64,000 nt of DNA from Tachypleus tridentatus (GCF_004210375.1 NC_134837.1:19415586-19479585), one strand, 5' to 3'. Shown: positions 36,691 through 49,169, counted from the stretch's first letter. The notes: generated by a model not told the origin, from the letters alone. Numbers and translations are program-made.

Positions 36691-38117
36691 ATATGCTTGC
36701 AAATCTTCTTGTGACGGCTCACCCTGCTTGTGGTTTTCTGAGCAACTTGATTGGTTGATACTTGGTGTTAGTTGCGGTTTGCTAATCTTGTTATTTGAAG
36801 TTGGCTGAGAGTAATTACGAGAATGGTTCAGAGTATAAAATACTAAAGAACGAGCTTTTTGGAGAAATAGAAAACTTTGTTCTCATCTGGTATTTCTTCT
36901 GATGGCCCAAATGCCAACAGTTCGGCTTTAAAGATTTCATATTTTCACGGCTTACCAGCGCTTAGCCAATCAAGTAGTAGTGTAACAGTGAAGCTCGTTG
37001 ACGTAGGGGATTATCTTTCGTGGACAAGTCTTATTCGAAACTGAAGTTTGATTGTACTCGTAAAATGATTCCTACATTTCTATAACTATTAAAAGGAATA
37101 TTGATGATGTGAATTTCTGTTATCAGCCTTTCTTATTATCAAAATCATTAAAATATTTCTTTTGTGTCGATAAGCGATCGGATTGGCAGTATGGAGAATA
37201 TAGAACGTAAATCCACTGCAGTATATATCTAATAATACAGAATGTTACGCCTTTGTTTTATTTTTAATATAATTCGATTAACAGCCTGTACGCTTGAAAT
37301 TTAGCAACGAATTCTAAATTGCTACAGTGCAAATGCAGCGGATAGTGTTTGTAGCGCATTAACACAGCCTGAATAAAGTATTATTCCGCACTTTGATTAC
37401 CCAAAAAGGAAATCAAACAGTTTTCTAGGACTTAGTAAAAATACATTTTTCGGATATATATTTATTTTGGCAACTTTGTGAATAAATATAGTCCTTTGGG
37501 GTGAGGCATTTATGTACTATTCGGTAAATCCTAAGGAATTCATGTCAAAAGTAATTCAGCAAATGCCTTTTAGGGAAAATTTGGCAATTAATGTTAAAAT
37601 GTTTGACTGTATTTATGACTGGACGTAGTCTTGTGTGGTGCCATATGGGTGAATTGTAGGATCCATTAAGTTCATACTGTTTTGTTTTGTTAGTGTAAAC
37701 CTCCACAATGGGCTATAGCTCTCTTCGTTTTGTCAAACGCGGAAAATAGAACACTAGAAGCCTTTATTTTTGCTTTCTAATTCCGTAAACTTACTTTTGA
37801 CCTATCAGAGGACCTGTTTTTAAATGGTGGTTGGGAAGTTCGACAAATAATCAAACTTTCTTGCTGGTACGAATGTACAGTGAATTAGTTTACCCTAAGC
37901 ATTTATTTCTCTTATTTTCGGAAGAAAGCGTCCATATGTTAAATTATTTATATTAAAATGTTTGGAAAAAATGAACATTTTTAATTTGCTAATTCGAGTT
38001 CAAAATTTCTATATTTAAACATATAATAGGATTGTCAGGTTTTGAAATCCAAATGTTACCTGCTGTTTAGCGAGAGAACGTAATATTTGCAACCTCAACT
38101 TTTTTTTAGCTTTGTTT
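36691..38117. other. No supported gene
   Basis: AT-rich, short ORFs only. A weak SINE-like stretch (ttagtgtaaacctccacaat) near 37690 may be a family B tail. Confidence 0.4.
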
Positions 38118-38290
38118 TCGTGGCCAAATGGCTAAGACACTCGACTCGTAATTTGAGGGTCGCGGTTTCGAATCCCTGTCACATCCAATATGCTCGCCCT
38201 TTCAACTTTGGGGCGTTATAATGTTATGGTCAATCTCACTATTCGTTGGTAAATGAGTAGCCCAAGAGTTGGCCTTGGGTGATGATGACC
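38118..38290 (+). repeat. SINE family A copy, 3' truncated
   Basis: tcgtggccaaatggctaaga, B box gcggtttcgaatccctg, body up to ggtgatgatgacc, then unrelated sequence. Confidence 0.88.
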
Positions 38291-38585
38291 ACTGTGATTC
38301 TATCTGACGCTTCGATTTTGTTTTGAGAAGGTATGACAGAGGTTGAAAACATTATATTTAACCACTTTTGTAGCCTCATTGTGTCGTTATGGTTCCTGTT
38401 GCCAAAACATGTCGTGCTGTAATTTTGACGATAGCCCTCCAGCGTATTTTCCATCCCTAGAGACTCACTCCTAAGGCTGTCATGTAAAAGTAAAGCCCCA
38501 TCCGACTGTTTCTGAGCGCCTGTGTTTCAACAGTCTGGTCACACAGAAGTCCACATAACACTTTGTATGGGCCTTAACCAGAATT

Positions 38586-38708
38586 GTTTGTTTGTGTTTT
38601 CTTGTAGCAAAGCCACATCGATTTATCTAGTGAGTCTACCGAGGGGAATCGAACTAATGATTTTAGTGTTGTAAATCCGTTAACTTACCGCTATGCTAGC
38701 GGGAGGCT
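38586..38708 (-). repeat. SINE family C, complete, with perfect 12-bp target duplication
   Basis: Flanked by ttaaccagaatt at 38574-38585 and 38709-38720. Inside: gtttgtttgtgttttcttgt, agcaaagccacatcgattta, inverted B box cgaggggaatcgaac, ttgtaaatccgttaacttac, cgctatgctagcgggagg. This defines the family C ends (about 123 bp). Confidence 0.93.
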
Positions 38709-38806
38709 TTAACCAGAATTAGTGAGTGGATTAACACTTTTTGTGTAGGAATGGTCTCCTATATTGACACATTAGAAAAATCATCTGGATGTTCTTCTCT
38801 ATACAA

Positions 38807-39547
38807 CATCAGAAGGTAGATATGAGGAACTACCTGGCTTAGTCACTCTATCTCTGTAAGTCATTAGAAGATAGATGTGAGGAACTAACTGACTTAGTCA
38901 CTATCTCTGTAGGTCATCAGAAGGTAGATGTGAGGAACTACCTGACTTAGTCACTCTTATCTCTGTAGGTCATCAGAAGGTAGATGTTAGGAACTACCTG
39001 ACTTAGTCACTATCTCTGTAAGTCATCAGAAGGTAGATGTTAGGAACTACCTTACTTAATCACTCTATCTTTGTAACTCATCAGAAGGTAGATGTGAGGA
39101 ACTACCTGACTTAGTCACTATCTCTCTAAGTCATCAGAAGGTAGATGTTAGGAACTACCTGGCTCATCAGGTCATCAGAAGGTAGATGTGAGGAACTACC
39201 TGACTTAGTCACTTTATCTCTGTAGGTCATCAGAAGGTAGATGTGAGGAACTACCTGACTTCTTCACTATCTCTGTAGGTCATCAGAAGGTAGATGTTAG
39301 GAACTACCTGACTTAATCACTCTATCTTTGTAACTCATCAGAAGGTAGATGTGAGGAACTACCTGACTTAGTCACTATCTCTCTAAGTCATCAGAAGGTA
39401 GATGTTAGAAACTACCTGGCTTAGTCACTCTATCTCTGTAGGTCATCAGAAGGTAGATGTGAGGAACTACCTGGCTTAGTCACTCTATCTCTGTAGGTCA
39501 TCAGAAGGTAGATGTTAGGAACTACCTGACTTAGTCACTCTATCTCC
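38807..39547. repeat. Minisatellite, 53-55-bp unit, about 14 copies
   Basis: Unit gtcatcagaaggtagatgtg plus aggaactacctgacttagtc plus actctatctctgtag. Copies differ by ctct/ct length and gtgagg/gttagg; one copy near 39165 is shortened. Each unit contains AGGTAG and CTACCT 10 bp apart, an imperfect hairpin. No ORF. Confidence 0.96.
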
Positions 39548-39898
39548 GGTAACTATACTGTTTCCAGAGTATGCCAAAGTTGAAAAGTACGAAATAACCA
39601 AACCGAGATTTCTTAGTTTTATGTCATCGTCTTCTACAAGAGGCCTAGCACCTGTCTCGTTCTTTCAGTAATAATACTTTTAATATCATTTGGTAAAACA
39701 AAACAGTGTTCACAATACTTGACTATCTAATTTATTATTATTTTGTGCAAAATTTATAAAGCTTTAGAATACACTATAACCTACGTACGTCATTTTATAA
39801 AAAAAAAAAAAAAACGTATGAGGGAAAAATTATCGCTAAATAGAAAAAATACTATGTAGGCTGGCTACTGAACTTGAAAAAAGGAATCAAACAATATA

Positions 39899-40151
39899 GT
39901 TTGTTTGTTTTTTAATTTCGCGCAAAGCTACACGAGGACTATCTGTGCTAGCCGTCCCTAATTTGGCAATATAAGGCAGCGAGTCATCACCACCCACCGC
40001 CAACTCTTGGGCTACTCTTTTACCAACGAACAGTGGGATTGACCGTCATATTTTAATGCCCCCACGGCTGAAAAAACGAGCATGTGTGGTCCCACGGGGA
40101 TTCGAATCTGCGACCCTTAAGTCGAACGTCTTAACCTGGCCATGCCGGGCC
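39899..40151 (-). repeat. SINE family A copy
   Basis: gtttgtttgttttttaattt tail, body with one deletion of about 20 bp, inverted head ggggattcgaatctgcgacc, end ggccatgccgggcc. Confidence 0.91.
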
Positions 40152-41152
40152 GCAAGATAAGGACGGAAGTGGACATATCACTTGATCGGCTAATGATCAC
40201 ATAGCAGACTGAGATGTCATACCTTTACAGGAAGAATAAAATCCTTACATTACTGGCTTACTCATTGGCAAAAGAAATAAAGCCAGAATTTCTAATCGTA
40301 AAATGTTACTCTATTGTAAAGTAGTTAAAAAAAACAAAACGTATTCTGAAGTTAATTAAAGGACGGTATAATAATGAAAGCTGAGATTCTATTCAAACAT
40401 CAAACTTGTAATAAACAAAGCGAAGAAGCCGGTAATGTAAGGATTTATTCTTCATCTAAAGTCGAGATAGCTAAGTCTGTTCTCTGATCATCACCAGGAT
40501 CAAAAGATATGTCAACTTCTTTCCCTGTACTGTTTGATCTGTAAAGTACAAGAACTTTGGCTGATTGAACCGATTGGGATTTACTGTCAATTTTATAATA
40601 CGTTCATAGTTTACATTGAGAAGCATGATCAGTGTCAGGGTCTTTGTGTTAGTAGGCTAGAATTATTTTACAGTAGGTATCTGTGGCTTGTTGGCGATAA
40701 ATTCAAACTATAAACGAACCACACACAATCCACTTGCGTGTGTTGTTGTTTTTTTATAGCAAAGCCACCTCGGGCTATCTACTGCAATCTGCTTGCAATA
40801 AAATGTTTTCAAAACAAGTTAAAAGTACGTACAAAAAAGATTTTTTGCACTAATGAATATCACAGTTGTATCTAAAATCTGAATAATTCTACTTTCTTGT
40901 CGAAAGTCCACACAAGTTGATTAAGTATTGAATACTTTAGATCCCAACCGAGAAACGAAACGAAACCTTGGAAGGAGTTTAGTTTAGAGAGAGAGAGAAG
41001 TCTGAGAATTCTCTCCCCATCAGGGGTGTTCAGGAACGTTGTAGTTCCTCTTCGTCCCTGCTCGTGGAAGATAATTTATTTGCGTGTGGAAGATTTCCTG
41101 TATTTTAATTTGGCTTGTTTGAAGCAATAAAGTGAGGTGGGTCAGTATGAAA
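40152..41152. other. Unique DNA upstream of the GC-rich segment; SINE C tail fragment at 40744-40790
   Basis: 40744-40790 (ttatagcaaagccacctcgg, ctatctactgc) is an inverted family C tail. A GA run (40985-41000) and the region just before 41153 could be a promoter or 5' UTR for the coding-like segment, but I see no convincing core promoter. Confidence 0.4.
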
Positions 41153-41507
41153 ATGTCGAGTGAGGACGCAGAGCGAGACAAAGGCGGCAAAAATGAAGTG
41201 GACAAGTCCGGCGCCCGCCAGTAGAAAAGAAGGAAGTCGCAGACCAACCCCTTGATGATGCGTTTTCCCCTGCGCCGGTTCGCTCCTCATTAGTCAACCA
41301 GGTGACCCTCGGCTTCCCGAAGATCACCGTGTCGACGCCGAGCTTAGTGCGGACGCCCGATGAACATAAATCATTATACAGCAGAACTCCAAACCTCAAC
41401 CGTCCACCAACTCTGGCCTCCAAGTAGATGGATTACAGGAGAACGTCACAACCCCCAGCACAAACTGACAAGATGAATTATTCTCCTTATATCTGTTAAA
41501 CTGCGAA
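41153..41507 (+). pseudogene. GC-rich coding-like segment with frameshift and stop; unknown product
   Basis: In AT-rich surroundings this stretch is GC- and CpG-rich and reads like real protein. From the ATG at 41153 one frame gives MSSEDAERDKGGKNEVDKSG, charged and disordered, to a stop at 41222. A second frame, open from about 41197, continues with Pro/Ser/Thr-rich text ending TPNLNRPPTLASK at a TAG at 41421. The same frame stays open (MDYRRTSQPP and on) to TAA near 41500. The first switch looks like a one-base loss between 41197 and 41222. I do not recognise the protein. It could be a decayed retrocopy, a real exon with assembly errors, or a 5' septin exon encoding a disordered N-terminal extension. 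A phase-0 donor CAG/GTGACC at 41302 would fit the exon at 43119. The ORF on the opposite strand is its shadow. Confidence 0.5.
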
Positions 41508-41892
41508 ACTCACTTTAGATACTACCTGTTACGGCTAGATTACAAATAACTCGGTATACCTTAACTTTGTTAACTTAACGTTTTCCAACATGTTCGTTTG
41601 TAAAAGAGTTGGCGGTGGGTAGTTATGACTAGCTGCCTTCCCTCTAGTCGTACGCTGCTAAATTAAGGACAGCTAGCGCAGATAGCCCTCGTGTAGCTTT
41701 ATCCGAAATTGAAACCAAACCAATATGTTAGTTACCACGGTTGTATCCAGAGATGTAAAAAAGTTATGGGCCTTTTTCCGTCAAACTTCCACCCAAGCTG
41801 GTTCGTTACTTTTGTACAGAACTGACAAGACAAATAATTTTTTTTATGTCTCTGTTGTTAAAATAAAGCTGTGAAACTCACACTTTGGATTT
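41457..41892. repeat. Local direct repeat pair (41457-41515 and 41818-41892)
   Basis: Both contain aactgacaaga, followed by an AT-rich block with ttaaa, then gaaactcac and tttggat/tttagat in the same order, with small insertions. A SINE A fragment lies between them (41591-41724). It suggests an old segmental duplication or two copies of one repeat end. Confidence 0.6.
41591..41724 (+). repeat. SINE family A 3' fragment
   Basis: tgttcgtttgtaaaagagtt, ggcggtgggtagttatgact, cctctagtcgtacgctgcta, tail gaaattgaaaccaaaccaat. Head and proximal body missing. Confidence 0.87.
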
Positions 41893-43118
41893 TTTTCTTT
41901 TAACTTTTCCGTGTATCGGCCGTCTTCATAATAACGTTTTTTGCTGTCATTTGGTTGAAGACAGTGGTTTTCGCGCCATTTCTTTGTTGCAAGCTGGTTT
42001 TGATTGTTGTCACTGTTCTCTTGTATTTTGTGGATTAATTTGTTGTTAAAGGCTTCTCCTTCTCACTTACACATATACATGTAGATAATATAGTCAGAAT
42101 GCTATCATAGCAGTTTGAGAGTTATACGTTTTTTGGTGGCTTTTATTGACGTAAATTGATTTCTTTTTATCCCGATCTTAAGGTTTTCTGTAACTTTTAT
42201 ATCTTGCATTAAAAATTACTTTAAATTTTTTGTCGTGAGTCATAGAAGGATGCATCGCTTAAATTATAACAATACCGAAACAAGAAATGTGTCGAAAGAA
42301 TCGTCAAAGATAAGTAACAACATTTTTTGTTTGCAAATTCTTTAAATAATTTTTCTTTTCATCTGATATGAAACTGCTTTCCTCCCTATATTACCTCAGC
42401 CTTATTCATTCTTCAACATAAGATGTTACAAAAAAGAAAAGGAAAAATAATTTATGACTCCTATAGCCATTGCTATAATAAACATCGAGAAAAGATGATA
42501 TAAGCCCATAAAACGTTTGTATTGAAATCGTTTGATGATAAGACAAACACACTGTCTCTCTCACACACACAACAATATACAACTGAAGTGACTAAAGTAA
42601 GAAACTCGTAAGATTATCTTTAGTGTTTTATATATTCGATTCATAAAATGGAATGAAATTTCACGTTTAATAACTGACGTTTTTACTACACCCCAGTGTA
42701 GGGGTTGGCCATGTCATCAATTATTTGTGATACGTTTTGTACCGCCCCACTTATCCATTTGATTTTGTGGGATGTCAGTTGACACTTAAAATTAGCAAAA
42801 AGCGTGAAAAGATCGTTATAGGAATATCCGGTTGATCGGAGTTGACATTCTTGGGTAGCTTAACGTTTCATTTTATAAATTGTTTTAAACAGTTTATATT
42901 GCTGACAAATCTACTTTGATAAGCGTAGTTTTTGAACTGTGGCAAGAAGGAAAGTTAAGTATGATGACAAAAAATATCATATGTTTATTTTGTGTGTGTG
43001 TGTATTTGTCCATATGTACATATGTGTGATAGATAGCCACAAAGATATAATGAGAATGTTTTAAAAATTCACAAACCTTAATTAAGTATTAAGTTTTGTT
43101 TCTGTTTCGTACTTGTAG

Positions 43119-43203
43119 GGAGAAATTGGGTTTGCCACGTTGCCAGAACAAATCCATCGAAAGTCAGTGAAAAAAGGCTTCGACTTTACCATGATGGTAG
43201 TTG
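43119..43203 (+). CDS. Septin exon: pre-G-domain polybasic region and start of P-loop
   Basis: Encodes residues 1-28 of the visible protein, starting [11 protein letters not shown]. It contains the HRKSVKKGF polybasic stretch that in septins precedes the G domain and is linked to phosphoinositide binding, followed by FTMMVV, the first beta strand. The acceptor is acttgtag/GG and the donor is G/gtaagt; the exon starts in phase 0 and ends one base into the glycine codon of the P-loop. An alternative acceptor 4 bp downstream is possible, so the first two residues are uncertain. No methionine in frame lies just upstream, so at least one 5' exon exists. Confidence 0.94.
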
Positions 43204-43639
43204 GTAAGTACTTATTTATCTAAATAAAAATGATGTTTTTACAGTTGTAATCAGTTCTTCTGAAAATATGTGTTTTTTCTTTCAGCGTCAGGTGAACTGA
43301 ATTAAATAGGTAAAGTTATTCAACCAATTGGGAAACCTGCGGCTATTTAAATTTAAGGTCAAGAGTTGTAGATCACAAAGTCGCATACCGAGTAAATAAT
43401 ATGGCGTTAATAGTTTCAAGATGTGCGTAATATCCGCTAACAGTATCTATATAGAAATTAGAAATATGGAATGTGACGTCAGGAAGGTTCAGAGGCCCTC
43501 TATTTTCAAATTCTATAGCAGCGTTACTGGTGTAAATATAATGTTACGGGATTCAAGAATATTACAGATGCCGCAATTTACGTTTCAACCATGTGTCCCC
43601 ACAGAAAGGTTGCCAAGTGAAGATATAACGAAAATTGTA

Positions 43640-44740
43640 CTTTTGTTTTGGGTAGTTGCTAGGTGAATTCTGGAAATACGTTTTAAGCTTCCAGTTAACT
43701 TCCTCAAATTCACTGCATCCGCTATATCTAAAGGCAACCTGTTACAGAGAACAACTGCCCTGTTACATAAATAAAATGGCCAAAGCCAAAAATGACTTCT
43801 TCTCTGTCAAAATTTGTCCCCTAGTCTTACCATTCTCACCACTAAATGTGATGAAAGATCATGCATCAACACTTCCACTAATTTTGATACCTCATTCAAA
43901 TCCCTCTAACTTTCCTTTTCAAGAGAAAATAAGTACTGAGATCTCAAACTATCCTAATATGCTAACCTTTTATATCCCAGGTATCATCCTTTTACCTCTG
44001 CTCTGAACCATTTCCAACAGTTCAATGTCATTTCTGAGTTAAAGACCAAAACTGAACGTAATACCCTGTAGAATGATGTTATAAACTCTTTAGGCTTGTA
44101 ATCAATGTTTCTGTATATCCAACTTGCCATGTGACTAGCGACAGCACATTGCTTGGATGGCTCAAGAGACTAATTAACCAGAATACCAAGACCTTTTACT
44201 TTCATAACATTGTTAAGGTTATTCCCATCAAAATTATATTTGTAATTCAAATTATCATATGCCAAATACATTACCTTGCATTTGTTATAAACAAAATTGA
44301 TCTGTTATTTATTTGTCAAACTTGCCAAATAATCCAAAATATTTTGTAAAGTAGTAGCATTTTCTTTGACAGCCAGCAACACCAAAAGTGTTAATGTTGT
44401 TAGCAGATTTAATCTACTGACTATTCCTTCACCAATATCATTGATATAAATTTAAAAAAGCAAAGTTGCTAATATTAAGTTTTGATGTGCCTCACTTGTA
44501 ATTTTAATCCTGTTTGACTGAACTTCATTCATAACAACACTCTGCTTGTTTTAATCTTGCTAGTTTTGTGTAATGAACCAGACTATCCACCATATTTACA
44601 AAGAAAACCTTTTTAACAAGCCTTTTATGTGGCACCTTGTCAACTTCTTTCTGAAAATCCAAGTGTATGAGATCCACACCTGTACCCTCATCATTGTTAG
44701 CACTAACTTCTTCAGAGACTTTCAAGTTATCTCAGTCTGA
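43640..44740 (-). mobile_element. CR1/L2-like LINE remnant (reverse transcriptase and C-terminal tail)
   Basis: Reading the minus strand from about 44725: VDLIHLDFQKEVDKVPHKRL, the conserved RT block usually seen as LDFQKAFDKVPH. After a degenerate stretch come LLEMVQSRGKRMIPGI, a TRGQ region and a final CNRLPLDIADAVNLRKL, resembling the C-terminal tail typical of CR1/L2-type LINEs (VQRRATKLIPG, then WNSLP and VVNA-like). Several stops. It lies in septin intron 1, antisense to the gene, and is missing much of the RT core. Confidence 0.75.
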
Positions 44741-46852
44741 AAACTTGATTGAATTTTTAATTTACAATACAAATAAACAGATTGCATACATTTTAAGGAC
44801 AATATGCATACTTGCATAGACAAATGAACTTATTTCCTCTGTTGGATTGGTTATTGTCATTGCATTCAGCCTTTATTCTCAAACCAGTTTTGATGAAATC
44901 CAAGTAGAACTCTCCAAAAACTTGGTTTCATGCTTCCATGAAATCTTGTTTTTGTCTTGAGATGCCATTACTATGTGACCAATCACTCTCTTTCTCATAG
45001 CATTCACTGTGACATACTGATGTCATCTCTTTAGCCAGTAAGAGAACATCCCTATATCTTTGCAGACAGGGGAAGTGACACGTAATATAAAAAATGGAAA
45101 GAACGTGCTTGAACTGAACTAAAGAACTGAAATAATTGTCTGGAACATTATTTTCATGCCTGAACTGCATAAAAATAAACTAAATACATCAGCCACAAGT
45201 GACAAAATTTCTCTAAGACCTATCACTCTGTTAGATAACCACATATCCTCAGTGATGAACTCTTCATAATTACAAATCATTCAGTTCATGGAAAATGCAT
45301 TTTATCGTTTATGAAAAATTTAAAACTTAAGGCACACAAGTATTAAAAAGAGGACAGTAAAATTTATTGGTGAAGAAAGCAGAAAACTGTGCAGAAACTA
45401 ATTCTGTGATCATGACATCTTAAGTCATTCTTACTACTTTACTTTCTAATTCTACCAAATTTACTCTTTTCCCCATCAGATTCAGTAGTAAGTGCAAATG
45501 ACTTGAGATTCGAAAGAAAATATGTTATGGAGTTTACTCTGAATTCTCTGAGTGTGACTAACTTTGAAGTAGGATGGGAGAGACTAAAAAACAAATCTTT
45601 TTTTAAATTTCAAATAGTAATCAAAGTGATGACTACAGTTGATGGATATTAGTTATATACTGGAGATATAGCTCTGGACTATGAATTTAAACCTGAATCT
45701 AAAATAATTTTTTTCCAAACTGAGAGAGCACAGCACTGTATGCAAAACTATGAGCAAGTGCTACTCACATCAATGTTCATCATTTCATAACCAGGCAAGA
45801 GCAATCAGAGGGATTGCACGCTCTCACTCTGCTGTTCTTTTTCAAGACTGCATGCATTAGTATAAGGTAACCTCAAATTTCACCCTCAAAAACTCAGAAA
45901 ATCCTTCTCAATTCAGAATGATCAATGATCTGGATAATGTTTTGTAGTGTTATGAGATTTTCAACTGTAACAAATCTAATAACACTTTATAGAGTTATTA
46001 ATCCAAAACCATTAAAATGCCTTATGTCTCCATTATAAAAAAATTCCTCAAAGTAATCTAGATTTGGATTTGAATCCAGACCAAATTTGGGATAAACTGT
46101 TCCATACCACCTTCCCATCTTGTGTAAAATTTTCTTGTACACTGATTTATTAGTTTTTAAAATTTACATGTGGAAACACACAGGGAGACAGACACACACA
46201 CTCTGACTCGATTGCAAAACTCTCCAGGAAGGTCCTCCATTGCATAGTTTATTCTACTATACAGCACTCTTTCTCATGATCAAAGTTCTGTTAAAACTAT
46301 ACATACATGCAGTTATAAATGAATCTGTGTGAAATAATTTGAAATATTATAGTGAAATTTTTCACTCCACTTTCTACAGAACATAGGAAATATTAGATGT
46401 TTTTCATACAACAACAATAAATTAAATGAAAATTATGAAACGAATATTTAAATAGATGACTTACCTTCCATATTCTACTGAAAATTCATTATGTAAAACT
46501 TGAAAATAGGCACATTTTGTGGGATAATATGATTTTCCCCAATATTCTGGCACATTTTAATTTCTGTGGAAGTTACTTTGACTTGAAGGTAAAATGATAA
46601 ATTGAAACTTATTGTCTTTACAATCAGAACTGCTAAAGTATGAAAAATATTTCTATAAAGCCAGTTTATTTTTTACATCAGTTTATAAATTAAGAATACC
46701 CTATTAACTTTATAGATTACTACAATGTAGATGGCATACATGTTTTATAACAATAAAAAATATAGCTTAGGGTTATACCTTTGGTAAATTGTCTATAACT
46801 TGTATAATATTAATAGTTTAGATACCTATGTAACCACTCTTTTCATTTTCAG
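44741..46852. other. Septin intron 1, distal part
   Basis: CpG-poor intronic DNA; the 80-codon minus ORF 44928-45170 and others show no motif. Runs into the acceptor attttcag at 46845-46852. Confidence 0.6.
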
Positions 46853-46939
46853 GAGAGTCTGGACTTGGAAAATCAACACTTATCAATAGCTTGTTTCTGA
46901 CAGATCTTTACAAAGAAAGAAAAATATTAAATGTTGAAG
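46853..46939 (+). CDS. Septin exon: P-loop (G1)
   Basis: Continues the split glycine codon and reads GESGLGKST, the septin P-loop that binds the GTP phosphates, then [11 protein letters not shown], a highly conserved septin helix. Acceptor attttcag, donor G/gttagt. Residues 29-57 of the visible protein; the exon ends one base into a glutamate codon. Nothing is broken; all expected P-loop residues (Gly, Lys, Ser) are present. Confidence 0.96.
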
Positions 46940-48539
46940 GTTAGTTTATTTTGAAATAACAGTAGGCAATTAATACTAACTTTTATGTACTAAAAATATT
47001 TTATAGTAGTGATCCTGGAGGTTTGTGCAAAAAACATAGTTTATGTGTGTAGATTCATATCTTATTTTATTTTAAATAATATTTTATTTGTCTTTATAAA
47101 ATGCTGTAACATCTATGTTTTTTTAGTGTGTGTGTGTAATTATGGGTTGTTCACTTCTCTCTCTTATAGTCATCCCCAACCCCCCAAACATTATACATAC
47201 TGACAATGTTTGAATGAGGTGTCTTACTAGACACCTCTTGACTTGAGAGTGGTTGACGTTAGGGTGTGTGTTTGTTATCAGATAAAATTAAGACAAAGAT
47301 AATTATTGCTCTTTATGGTAAGTTTGTACCTTCATTGAGATTTATGCATTGTCTTTTATGGTGAATAAAAGATTTGGTGTGGCCTGTAATGTAGATTTCA
47401 TGAACAAAATATGGTGGCTCATGAGTCTAAGTAGTAGTTTGTGGTTACAGTGTTTAATCCTAAAGCAAATTGCACAAACATTAACTCAAAAGAGTGTGGA
47501 ACCATGTGTGTTCATGATAGTTAGTACCTGTGGAAATATAGGCCATATTCCCCATGTAGTGTAGTGTAATAACTTTTGTTGAGGTTTCAAACTGGCAGCT
47601 GAAGGAAGTTGTACTTATACACACTTATAACTAAGTTACCAGTCAAGCACTTGCAAGTTTGTTTTAGTTTAATAGTGTTAGCTTTCAGTGATCCATATTA
47701 GTTGGAACTAATATAAGTTATTAAAGATTCAGATTTTATGAACAAACAAGAAAGGTAAACTGGTTTAAATTGATGAATGAAGAGTGTAAGTAAACTGACT
47801 GAATTACAAGAATATTGCAAATAATTGAAAGTTAACATTGCACCAATTAAACTTGAAACAAATATTGCAGGGTTTGGGTATCTTGTATTAAAGATCACCA
47901 TGTCATGCCAGTTCATGTTGTCATGTGTGGTCATGCAGAAAAGTTTCCATTGCAAAAGGTTCTGTTATGAGATTATCATGTTCAAATCATCCCCCTCTTA
48001 CCTGCATGTTTTCTATGATCGATCCAATTTATAATGACCACTGTTTCCCAATGCCAGATTCAACAATCTGGCCACACAAAAATCTGTATGCACTATTCTG
48101 CATCTATTGACTTTAGTGGTATCTTTTCATATGGAATAACATCATATGAATACCTGTTTCATTCTGTAGCTGCTTAAGGTATGTGGAAATTAAATAAACA
48201 TGTTGTGAAAGTAATGTAACTAAAAGATTAGTAAAAAGTTTTAATTTAATGGAGTAATAAGGATCATCAAAACATTATAGCAACAAGTTGAACCAAAATG
48301 TAAAGATTATATTTTCAAGCCTACAACTAAGAACTCTAAGAAAAGTAAACAAGGCTAGAAATAATGTATACATTATTTTTGGTGCTACAAAGTTCTATTT
48401 TGACACCATCTCTACAGCACTTATCAGATCTAGTGGAGACAAAATAGGGATTATTAGCATGAGAAAAGCTGTAAGCAGCAGATCTCCAGCCACCTTTGCT
48501 CACTTCTCTTGCAGTTCCTGTTTGTAGATTTAATGCTCT
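46940..48539. other. Septin intron 2, before the LINE
   Basis: CpG-poor, several motif-free ORFs under 90 codons. No recognised repeat. Confidence 0.55.
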
Positions 48540-49169
48540 CTGTTTAATTATCTTGTATGTTGCCCCTTGGTGTGGATTCCTGTATGTGGTAACAGAACCT
48601 CCCAGGGAAGGTTCTGTTCTTTCAGTTTACCTCCTCTGGGATCTAAACATCCACCCACGTGTTTGCCGTGCGTGGTGACTCTTGAAGGGGAGGGGAGGAT
48701 CCTGATGATTGATGAGTCCAACCCTAACACACCACTTTGGCCTTGAATTCCTGTAGAAGGGCAGCTTTGGGGTGACCCCCTAGAGTCAATCAGCTGGTCC
48801 ACTTGGCCTAGGGTCAACCAAGTACCAGTGTTGGATGCTCTCAACAACTGTTGGTGACAGTGTATCTGAAGCTGGTGTTTGGGTATAGTGCTCATGAAAC
48901 CCTGGTGGTGCTGCAGTGCCCTTGTTTAGCACCATAGTATGTCCTCTTATAGGGCTTCATGGTGGGTGGAGTCAGTGGGCACTAAAATATTCTTTTTTTT
49001 TATGGATCCTCCAAATAAAAACTTAAACAATGAAAAAAACAGTCTATAAGTAAATGACCACCTATTGAACATTCTGAGCAGCAATCTTCAAAATCTGTAC
49101 CACCTGTTGTATCTCATTTTCTTATACTACATTCTATTTCAGACAAATATTTAGGGTAAATGTCTCCCT

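Noticed and set aside
41142..41423. 93-codon minus ORF with GC-rich codons
   Set aside because: Shadow of the + strand coding-like segment, whose amino acid text is more protein-like.
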